A DNA stretch of 64,000 bases from Liriodendron chinense (Eukaryota; Streptophyta; Magnoliopsida; Magnoliales; Magnoliaceae): the NCBI GenBank assembly GCA_003013855.2, contig PVNU02001038.1, forward strand, positions 62,001 to 126,000, in the 5' to 3' direction. The notes beneath the pieces are model-generated. The model made no database searches. It was not told the DNA's origin and saw nothing but the letters and a program-made list of their open reading frames with translations. Positions 34,149 through 43,563 of the stretch are shown here, in pieces. The position numbers and the translations under genes were made by a program. The first letter of the stretch is position 1, and every line of letters begins with the position of its first letter.

Positions 34149-36140
34149 ATGAGTGTGCTCAAATCTAGCTTCAACATGCCAATACCGAAAATAGGAAGTG
34201 TTAGACCTTTCCCAAGAGTGCCTAGCCAGTTTGTGGTACCATCAAGTGCCAATGCAAAGAACAAGATCAGATTTTATTCAGTACTCGATGAACCTGTGCA
34301 GTCCAAGGACGAGGCCAAAAGATCAGTCAGTTTACCTCAGCCAATAGAAGAGGAAAGATACAGTGAAGCCAGCAGTAACATCATAAAGAATATGGGCTTC
34401 TATTACTCAGAGTCAGCCTCAAACGGAAGAATGCTAGCGTCGTTCGAAGAAAACACCGAGGCTTACCACGGCAGAGAAGGGCTAGGGGCAAGGATGAAGA
34501 TTAGACATGTCAATATGGTAACTATCAGCCCCACAGAAGAAGCGCAGTCGCAAGAGACAACCGACGTCATCCAACCTAGTGCCGCACCCTCACAGATAGA
34601 AGACGGGGGACATCCCACGATAGATGAGCTTGAAGAAATAAATCTGGGAACCCCCAAGGACCCTAGAAATACGTATCTAAGCAAGAATGTCCCAGAAGAA
34701 GAGAGGGAGAAATACATCCAACTGTTGAAAGAGAACAAGGATGTGTTCACTTGGACATACTCAGAAATGCCAGGGCTCAGTCCAACGATTGCGATGCATA
34801 GGCTGGGCATCATGAAAGGGAAGAAGGCAGTCAAACAACCCCAACGACGATTCCATCCAGACATAGTGAACAAAATTGAAGAAGAGGTTGAAAAGTTAAT
34901 CCAAGCCGGATTCATCCGAGAAGTCAAATACCCACAATGGATTTCAAATATTGTGCCAGTCAAGAAAAAGAACGGTCAAATCCGAGAATGCGTAGACTTT
35001 CGAAACCTTAACAAGGCATGCCCTAAAGATGATTTCCCGCTGCCTATCCCAGAACTACTGATCGATAGCACGACAGGATACGCCGTGATGTCCTTTATGG
35101 ACGGTTACTCGGGGTATAATCAGATTCGTATGGCCCCAGAGCATGAAGAATCGACAGCATTCCGTACGACATTGGGCATATATTGCTACCGTGTGATGCC
35201 GTTTGGGTTGAAGAATGCAGGGGCAACATATTAGCCCGCGATGCAAGTAATCTTTCAGGACATGATGCATAAGCACGTTGAATGCTACGTGGACGATCTG
35301 ATAGTGAGGTCAGCTGAGCGTAAACATCATAGAGAGCATTTGCGGCAAGTGTTTCAAAGACTGAGAAAGAAAAGCCTCCATATGAACCCGTTGAAATGTG
35401 CGTTCGGGGTTTCCTCTGGCAAGTTCTTGGGGTTTGTTATCAGACACAGAGGCATAGAAATCGACCCAACAAAGATTAAGGCAATCAGGGAGATGCCACC
35501 TCCGAAGAATCTCAAAGAGCTGAAAAGTTTCCAAGGCAGGGTCGCGTACTTAAGAAGATTCATCTCGAACTTATCAGGCCGTTGTCAGCCATTTTCACGT
35601 CTTAACAAGAAAGGAGTCCGGTTTGAGTGGGATGATGCTTGTCAAGAAGCATTCGACTCTCTGAAAGGCCTGCTTGAAAAATCTCCAGTCCTAACAGCAC
35701 CGATCAAGGGGGAGCCACTAATTCTATATATCGCAGTTGGCGAAAATTCACTGGGAGCCCTCCTAGCCCAGAAGAACGAAGAAGGAAAGGAAGGCGCACT
35801 CTATTACTTGAGCCGCACACTGGTGGGAGCCGAGTTTAACTATTCAACGATCGAAAAGGTTTGTCTGGCATTAATCTTTGCCGTCAAGAAACTCAGACAT
35901 TACTGTCTCTCTCACCAGATAACATTGATATCCAAAGCCGATCCTCTCAAGTTTCTCATGAATAGACCCATGTTGTCTGGGCGGTTGGCCAAGTGGGCCC
36001 TTCTTTTGTCAGAATTCGACTTGACATACATGCCAGCTCGGGCCATCAAAGGACAAGCAATCGCAGACTTCCTTGCCGCACATCCGGTACAGAGTGGTGA
36101 AGAAACAGAATATGACCTCCCAGATGATCAGGTTATGGCA
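34149..36140 (+). pseudogene. pol: Outer element reverse transcriptase-RNase H
   Basis: After a variable linker, RT motifs are present: 'EINLGTPKDPRNTYL', 'ECVDFRNLNKACPKDDFPLP', 'SFMDGYSGYNQIRMAP', 'YRVMPFGLKNAGATY' and catalytic YVDDLIVRS. The RNase H part follows ('YYLSRTLVGAEFNYSTIEK', 'LLLSEFDLTYMPARAIKGQA'). A single in-frame TAG (35232-35234) after GATY, probably from CAG, is the only break in about 660 codons. This makes it the best preserved RT in the window. Confidence 0.88.
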
Positions 36141-36149
36141 GTGAATAAA

Positions 36150-36580
36150 GTATGCCATTGGAAGATGTATTTCGATGGTGCGGCCAGAGCGATAGGGTCA
36201 GGGGCAGGAGTTATATTCATCAGTCCGCAAGGGGACTTGTTACCCTATTCATTCACGATAGTCCCGGCATGCACCAACAACGAAGCAGAATAATAGGCTC
36301 TTATCATCGGGTTACAATTAGCCCTAGAAATGCAGATCAAGGAAATACGTATCTATGGAGACTCTAGGCTTGTCATCGGATAACTGACGACAGAATATGA
36401 AGTCCGTAAGCCCGAGTTATCGTGCTATTGCCATCAGGCACAGTCAATGTTCGATCAGTTTCGGAACAGCAGTATCTCACACATACCGAGACAGGAGAAT
36501 GTACAGGCGGATGCACTTGCCAGCTTAGCAGCTGCTTTGGCCAACCCCGGGGGGCAGCCCACTTCAGGTAACAATTGAAG
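36150..36580 (+). pseudogene. Outer element archaeal-type RNase H
   Basis: Acidic positions are in 'MYFDGAARAIGSGAG', 'ACTNNEAE', 'IRIYGDSRLVIG' and 'QENVQADALASL'. Two adjacent stops (36291-36296, TAA TAG) follow NNEAE, and another TAA at 36381 follows LVIG. The frame changes at a run of G's near 36549-36555 and continues as the N-terminus of integrase. Confidence 0.8.
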
Positions 36581-37916
36581 AGAGGAGAATTCTGCCGACA
36601 ACCGCGCTGCTTAGTGGAGAATTGAGTGCCAATCCCATTTGTTGCTTCGAGATCACAGAAGAAGACGATTGGAGAAGGTCATTCACCGATTATCTGAAGT
36701 ACGAATTTTTGCCGGAGGATCCCAAAATGCGCACACAAGTCAGAAGACGTGCCAATTCATTTATACTCCAGAATGATGTACCATACAAACGGTCATACGA
36801 AGGAGTACTACTGCGATGTCTAAGTCGAGACAAAGCACACGACACGTTGAGAGAAGCTCACGGAGGAGAATGTGGTGCTCACCAGGGGGGAAGAATTTAC
36901 ATCATCGCGTACGACACATGGGTTACTACTGGTCCGCAATGATGAAAGACGCAATAGGATACGTCAAGAAGTGCCACCAGTGTCAAATCCATGCAGATAT
37001 CATGCATTCACCACCGGAAGAATTACATCAATCGGTGATGTCCTGGCCTTTCGCAGCCTGGGGCATGGACGTGATCGGGCTGATTAGTCCGCCATCCTCC
37101 CAGGGGTATCAGTACATCCTTGCGGCAACCGATTATTTCTCCAAATGGGCCGAAGCAGTCGCCTTGAGAAATGTGAAAGCCAGATATGTCGAGGGTTTCA
37201 TTCGTCACACCATATTGTACCGGCACGGTATCCTTGAGAGAATCACCACGGACAATGGGACGCCCTTCAAGAACGCTACTATTGATAAGCTGTGCGCAAA
37301 GTTCAAGATCAAGCACTGCTATTCATCGCCTTATTACCCTCCTACGAATGGATTGGCCGAGGCATTCAACAAGACCATCGTGAAGATTTTGAAAAAGACA
37401 GTGGCAGAAAATAAGAACGACTGGGACAGACGATTACCCGAAGCATTATGGGCAAATCGAACTACGCACCGTACAGCCACTCGAGCCATACCCTACTCAC
37501 TAGTATACGGTATAGAAGCTGTGATCCCGATGGAGATACAGGTTGAGTCACTACGGGTCGCACTCCGGCACTCCCTGACGACCGAGTACAATGCCAAGAT
37601 CAGAATGGCCGAACTCGACGGTTTAGATGAAAAGGGACTCGCCGCCCAGCAAAGGCTCGAAATATATCAAAAGCAAATTTCAGCCGCATACGATAAGTGT
37701 GTCAGAGGCAGACCATTCAAGAAGGGTGATCTCGTGCTAATGATGAGACGTTCGGCACCGACCCAAGGATCGAAAAGTAAATTCGACCCAAAATGGGACC
37801 CCGTCTGCATCATCGATGAAGTATATTCCAACGGAGCCTACCGGGTAATAGATTGTAAAGGGCAGGGCATCAGTTCGCTAGTGAATGGCCGATTCTTGAA
37901 AAGATATTACACCTAA
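36546..37916 (+). pseudogene. int: Outer element integrase
   Basis: The N-terminal part is in one frame ('LQVTIEERRILP', 'ALLSGELSANPICCFEI', 'VPYKRSYEGVLLRCLS', HGGECGAH). It shifts in a G run near 36885-36891 back to the frame of RT, giving 'HMGYYWSAMMKDAIGYV', 'KKCHQCQIH', and the core acids in AWGMDVIG, ITTDNGTPF and TNGLAEAFNKTI. The C-terminal 'KKGDLVLMMRR...KFDPKWDPVCIIDEV' ends at TAA 37914-37916. The catalytic core is uninterrupted for over 330 codons; there is no chromodomain. Confidence 0.88.
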
Positions 37917-38343
37917 CATAGGCTTATCGTCGCAGGTTCTAAACACCCTAGTAGAGGGAAAGTGTAATAAAGTAAATACCAAAGGAAAGGATACGATACA
38001 ATGACTAAACCAAAATGCTAATCATCTATTTTGTGCTTGCACAGGTATCGGAAAGGTCGTTGAGACTCAAGACACGTCAAGCATGACACCATGCCTTTTC
38101 GAGACCATTGAAAATCGGGATAAGCCCTAAGTCAAGGCTCGACTACATCTTCGTTCACATGTGTAGGTTTGAGTCCTAACAGGGGGACGTTCCTTCCAAA
38201 CAGCACAATCTATTTGCATTCCAACTCAAATGAAACGACAAACAGGCTAAAAACACGACATAAATTTAAAGCTACAATAGTATACATATTGTTACAACAT
38301 CCATTACAACATGTTCTAAATTACAAATAAAAGTCATTGCAGC
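37917..38343. other. Spacer between pol and antisense PMD gene
   Basis: No coding signal. 'AACAGGGGGACG' near 38179 could be an internal purine tract but nothing supports a function. It contains the 3' ends of two converging genes. Confidence 0.5.
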
Positions 38344-39046
38344 TTAACCTTTTAAAGTTCTCAAACATTGTTCTAATAGGTTAACTGCAGATTCTTCGAT
38401 CGCCTTCTGTCTTGCCTCAGCCTCGGCCAAAACTTGGGCAGGGTCGGGGGTGTCTTGGAGAGACTGTTTCAGCTCGGCGACCTGTGCCCTTACAGCAGTG
38501 CATCTCGCTTCATGCTGGTCGACGGAAGACTTCAGGCGTGCCTTCTGCCACTGAACTTCGAGAGTTTGAGATGGACGACAGAATGTTCGGCTCGTAACCG
38601 GGCCATCTCATTCTCAATCTTTGCGAGACGTTTAGTCTCTTGTTGACACTCAACATCGGCAGCCTGCCAATCTTTCCTTACTGCGGCCACATCCGCCTCG
38701 TGTACTTCAAGCTTCGGAAGGAGGGACCACAAGTGATCGCGTTTTTCCTCAACGGAAGGATCAACCCTGAGGTGCCTCGCCTCGTTCACTCGAACCATCC
38801 CTTCCTTAAACTGAGCTACGTGACTGACTATCAAAGAAATGTCAATTGCGAGCCACGTAGCATTGAGTTCTAGTGCCTGTAGTGCTTCGTCCAAAATGGA
38901 CCATTCATCTCCGTTCTTTAATGAATCAGCAATGTCAGACAGGAGGCTCTTTAGCAAATTTGCTTTGGTCCTTGACAAGCCTCGGAGAGAAGAAGTGAAT
39001 ACATCAGGCAAAACTGCAGGAACCGGGATGCTGGTAGGAGCAGTGG

Positions 39047-39123
39047 CTGGCAAAAGAAATGGTAAATATTAGCACACTGAAGAAAGAAAAGAAGCAAGCA
39101 AAGTGACAAGACAAGTAGTATAC
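39047..39123 (-). other. Candidate 77-bp intron in outer antisense PMD gene
   Basis: The minus-strand donor is CCTGCTA|GTATAC and the acceptor is TTTCTTTTGCCAG|CCACTGC, with a strong pyrimidine tract. It joins 'ALVDEIPA' to 'TAPTSIPVPAVLP' in frame. Confidence 0.65.
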
Positions 39124-39339
39124 TAGCAGGAATTTCATCGACCAGTGCACTAGCCAAAGCAGCAGGTGTTGATGAGGAAGGGGCACATTCAGCTACAACT
39201 TCCGCTGCTGGCTCAGGCAATTTAGGAGGAAGAAGGACGATGATCTCAGGTGCGGTGATAGCTTGAACTGGTTCAGTGACGAGGGATGCTTCGACAATAG
39301 GCTCTGGTGCACTAGTAACATCTGAAGGCATGATTTCTT

Positions 39340-39357
39340 GGGGGGGGGGGGGGGGGG
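39340..39357 (+). repeat. G18 homopolymer
   Basis: Eighteen consecutive G's; on the minus strand they encode a polyproline run in the PMD gene. Such runs slip easily and are sequencing-error prone, so length here may be uncertain. Confidence 0.85.
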
Positions 39358-41213
39358 AGTGTTGCCTTCTTCGTAACATCAACAGGTCTTGCCATGGGAG
39401 TAGGGCTGAGGCCGATCACAGCCACAGTAATGGCAGGGTCGGCAAGGGGAGGATCTTCAGCTTGGACCCCACTGTCAAGGTCCATAAGGATGGGTTCTGT
39501 ATCTGCTTCGGAACAGATCTATCGTACACCGGCTCATTATCTCCACCCTCTTCCATGGAGTGATTCTCACTGAAGCCTGCCCGTGAGCTCATCTCCCCTT
39601 CCTCCCTCGGTCCACTGACGTCATCGATTGGGATGCTGCTGGCAGTCTTGGAGAGTCGACTCCGTGCTTTCTCTGCCCGGTACAGCTTCCACATATCTTT
39701 TATTTTCTTTCCCCCATCAGCAACGGGGACGCGAGGGGAGGTCTTCACTTGAGGACCAGACCGCTCAGGAGACAGTTCAGAATCACTATCCCCCGGAGTA
39801 GAGTTTCTGGATAGACTCGTCTGACTGGCCGGGCTCTGACCATGACCTCCCCGACCGGGGGTCGATGGGGTCGCAGCAGTCGCAACGTCACCCTCTCCGC
39901 CCTCTTTGATGATCTCATCACCACCATCACCCCCTCCATCATTGCCATCACCAATAACATCATCGTTATCATCCCCACCATCATCGCCACTGACATCTTC
40001 CTCTTCACCAGCGTCACCTGCCTCGTCAGCCTCGTCATCCCCGCCACCAATGTCATAACGCTCTCTCTGTCCCTCTGCCATGGGACCAACAGTGGGGAAT
40101 CCGAATTCCCTTGCAGTGTGACTCTCTGGCCATAAGCGATCCACCCTTCAAGAGTATGCTCAGGCTTCTCATGATCTATTATTACGTTCAGAGAGGTCAC
40201 GAACTTCTGCACACCCGGAGTGGCCAACTGATGAAGCGGTTCTGCCACATAGCCCAGGCCATCAGCGGGAGAAGGGTCGATGATCGGAGGAGAGACAAAA
40301 ACTGGGTCAGCTACGTGGCGATTGTTCCGGACTAAGGAATATTGGTGAGCCCACCACCTCATCCACCCGTACGTAGCGCTAGGGGTATACTCCGTACCCG
40401 GAACGATGAACGAACAACCCGATCCGGTGAGCAAGAGTTGTCGCCATATCCATTTCCAGTGTATTGGTCCCGTGCCGTAAGCCCGTTGTTCTCTTGTAAC
40501 TGGTTTGAGTGTCTCCGACACCCCTTGGTCGTAGTCGAACTGACCGGCAAATCGGTTCGGGTAGTAGGGCTCTCTCCAAAACTCAGCGCCCTCCCTCAAA
40601 GGAAGTGAGCCTGAGCGGATGGATATAAGGAAGCAACGCCCATAAGAGCCAAGACTTTCATCATCATCGACAAAATCGGGTCTTCACTGTTAGTGCCCGA
40701 GAAGAGAAAGAAGTCAACGTCAGCATGGTGAGCTATCTTTGCCTCGATAGTCGCCAAGTTTTCGCTGTTCATCCTCCACTTCTGGAAAGCATGTAATGGG
40801 ATCGATCCCCTCTGAATGAAATCCTTGAGCTCCATGCCATACACCCATGGGAAGTAAACCCCAAGCCAGCCCGAGAAGAAGTGCCATCCGCAAAAGGAAG
40901 AGTTCAGTCCGAAGGAAGCAGAACCCTTATTGCTGATGACACCGCCGAAGGCCCTGTAGATAGAGCAAATACCACTGGGGCCAGTTCGTAGCGATGCCCG
41001 TTGGCCAAGCTCCCTGCTACGGCAAAACAAGAGACTCGCACGCTGTCTGCCTGCTTAGAGCTCGGGAGGGCCACACAACATAGCCAGTAGGCTAAGAATC
41101 CAGCAAGCTCACAGGTGGGAGACAGCTTGTTCGGTTGCGGGAACTTCTTCTTCATTTTTGCCTCCAAGACTAATTTATCCCGGCGGCCTTCATCATACGA
41201 CACGTAATCCAGG

Positions 41214-41295
41214 CTGAAAAAGAGAAAGGAAACCATCAGTAAAGGAGAGAAGACATAATGAAATAAAGGCACAGGACTCAAGTCGGGAAACTCAC
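41214..41295 (-). other. Candidate 82-bp intron in outer antisense PMD gene
   Basis: The minus-strand donor CTGAA|GTGAGTTTC and acceptor TTTCTCTTTTTCAG|CCTGGATTACG are both near-consensus. Splicing links 'FEDWLIYFSHGL' to 'LDYVSYDEGRRDKL' in phase 2; without it the frame ends within a few codons. Confidence 0.72.
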
Positions 41296-42839
41296 TTCAG
41301 ACCATGGCTGAAGTAAATCAGCCAGTCCTCAAAGGGCACCTTGTCCTTGGAGCCCAGAAACTGCGGCAGCTCCGCAAATAACTCATAACAGGCTTCAGAA
41401 TAAAAGCCTTCATTGACGCCACTCTTCTTCTTAGAAAGCTCCTCATCACTAGGAGTCCACTCATCATAGATCCGGCCGCGTATGGGGAGACCTACTATCC
41501 GGTACAGATCCTAGAGAGAGATACTCATTTCTCTGCAGGGCAGGTGGAATGAGTTGGTAATGGAGCTCCAGTGATTCAGAAATCCCTTATATACGCACGG
41601 CTCCCGGGAGAAATGGCTTGAGGTCTCCTGGATAGCCCTTAGAAGACCCACCTGCTTCAGGGTATCTTCATGTTGCCCGATAATTCTATTGGCCCAAGCC
41701 TCATAGCCTGGATGAGGACTCAGATGACCTCGGGTCCTGAACCCACCAGTTGGCCAAATCTCTGCGTTTGACAAGGGGTGGAACCTCTGACGCAATGTCT
41801 CCTAGTAATGGGGTGGAAATGGTAGATGTGGGTTGTGATTCGGCTCCAGGAATATCATGTCCTTCTCCCCAAGGACAGACTGCAGAGTACCATTCTTAGA
41901 CACAGCGCAGTTGAGGAACGTCTCTGGGATGGAGGTCCAGGAGTTGACGCGGTAGAATGAATTTGCGCGACACACATCGGACGGCTCGATGCTAGGTAGG
42001 GAGCGATATCTCTGGAAGCTCTTGGGGAATCGAATGAATTATTTTGTGTAGGGGTTTCGGATCACCAGAGATGACACCGCCAATTTCACGGACGACCAGA
42101 CAACCCTCATTCTGTCAGACTTCGACTTAGCCTGATTCTCCATGTACACCTGCTTGGCACTTTTTCCAGTCGTCTTCGGGCGACCTCGTCTGGCAGACTG
42201 AACAGGCGCGACCGGGCTAGCTTCACCCTCTTCAGACCCATCGACCTCGTCAGTCCGAAAACCTTGCAAGGGAGCGTACCACGCATCCCACTCTTCTTGA
42301 GTACCCTCATCAGGAGGGGTCGGTAGGGCCTTGTCGCAAAGAATCTTTCGTTGTACATTCTTCGGAAGTGTTAAGATGTGCTCGTAAAAATTGAATCTCT
42401 TTGGTGGATGGAACCACTGTGGGTTCTGATCAGACGGTCGCACAACCTTGAGGGAGATGCGCTTGCGTTTGCGTGTAGCCACTTTGTGACCTGAAGGGCC
42501 GGCGTTGGAAGAACCACCAGCCATGAAGATCTGCACAAACATGATAAGACATCAAGCAAAGTACGAGAACCAGAAATGATATATGCAGGTACGCACTAAA
42601 CGCTAAATAACTTAAGTTAAAAGGGGGCATCATACTCAGTTCAACTCAATCCAAGGGTTTTGGGTATACGGGATTCAACAAAAGCTTAGAGAGAAAGTTG
42701 GACCCCATCCACCCGAAATGACAGCCCCAAATATCACGGGCAATGAGTAGTTGAACCAGAGTCTGAGCATGTTGATCCGTTCTGAGCATGTTTAATAAAA
42801 GAGTCCAAAATTGGACGAAATCATAACCCTGGACACCAG

Positions 42840-43440
42840 AGAGCGTTGGACTCAGCGCGTCCAAAATTGGACAATCCACAAAGTCCAAAATTTACGCATG
42901 CGCTAGCCTCAGCGCGTCTCTTAAATGGGACAATTTTTACAAGTCTGATGAACTGAACGCACAGGGGTAGCGCGTCATATGAGCCGATGAACTGTACGCG
43001 TAGGGAGCAGTGGGTCGTATAAATCAGAAAAACCCAACCCAAGTCACCGGAAGACACGCGAGTACGCGCTGACCCCAGCGGGTCGTATAAATCAGAAAAA
43101 CCCAACCCAAGTCACCGGAAGACACGCGAGTACGCGTTGACCCCAGCGGGTCGAAAAATGGGTGAATTCTGCTGAAGTTAAAAAACAAGACGCGCTGGCC
43201 TCAGCGCGTAGATAAATTTGGTAATTTTGCCAAACTTTGAAATTTACACAACTCGCTGATGGTAGCGCGTCCGATAAATTCACGCGCAAGGCTATGGCGC
43301 ATTCAAAATCTCCCAAAATTCATTTTTGGACGCGCTACCGGTAGCGCGTAGGGAAAATGCTTAACCTTTGAATTTTCAGACGCGCTTGCGACAATAAATC
43401 TACGCGCTGGAGATTTTCTCAACGCGCCAACCGGAGCTCT
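42840..43440. repeat. GCGC inverted-motif array before the 3' LTR
   Basis: More than ten copies of words such as ACGCGCTGGCCTCAGCGCGT (an imperfect palindrome) spaced by 40-70 bases of A/T-rich text, including a 68-bp direct duplication (43012 and 43080). The same words are dense in the LTR of this element (GACGCGCTGGCC, AGCGCATC). The array occupies the leader of the antisense gene if its promoter is at 43486. Confidence 0.75.
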
Positions 43441-43485
43441 AGTTGCTGAAAAATAAGTGAAATGACCAAAATGACCTAGACCCTC

Positions 43486-43494
43486 CTATTTATA
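43486..43494 (-). promoter_or_regulatory. Candidate promoter TATA box for antisense PMD gene
   Basis: The minus strand reads TATAAATAG, a textbook plant TATA box, 70 bases inside the 3' LTR. It would start a transcript running away from the LTR through the GCGC array into the PMD start at 42524, with a leader of about 0.9 kb. A possible leader intron acceptor (TTTGTGCAG) lies just before the ATG. Confidence 0.5.
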
Positions 43495-43551
43495 GCGGGA
43501 CCCTGAAAGTCCGTTGTGCCGCAATGGACGATCGCGTCCATCTCAACACAT

Positions 43552-43563
43552 AGAAGGGGCATC
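43552..43563 (+). other. Polypurine tract, outer element
   Basis: AGAAGGGGCATC directly precedes the 3' LTR start TGTTGGGG, as in the inner element. Confidence 0.75.

Larger units (their letters stand above)
38344..42524 (-). pseudogene. Antisense PMD gene with coiled-coil tail, outer element
   Basis: Read right to left, the start is ATG 42524 (MAGGSSNAGPSGHK), then a basic 'RKRKRISLKV' stretch. The plant mobile domain spans about 41800-40600 ('FLNHWSSITNSFHLPCREM', 'DLYRIVGLPIRGRIYDEW', 'CELAGFLAYWLC', 'SIYRAFGGVISNK', 'GMELKDFIQRG'). Next come 'FWREPYYPNRFAGQF', a very acidic Asp/Gly/Glu stretch (39950-40060), a Pro-rich part and a long coiled coil ending '...LLEQCLRTLKG' at 38344. Candidate introns are at 41214-41295 and 39047-39123. 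Stops (for example near 42039 and 41511) and frameshifts (near 40950 and 38570) show decay. A role in modulating host silencing is possible from PMD biology but unproven. Confidence 0.75.
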
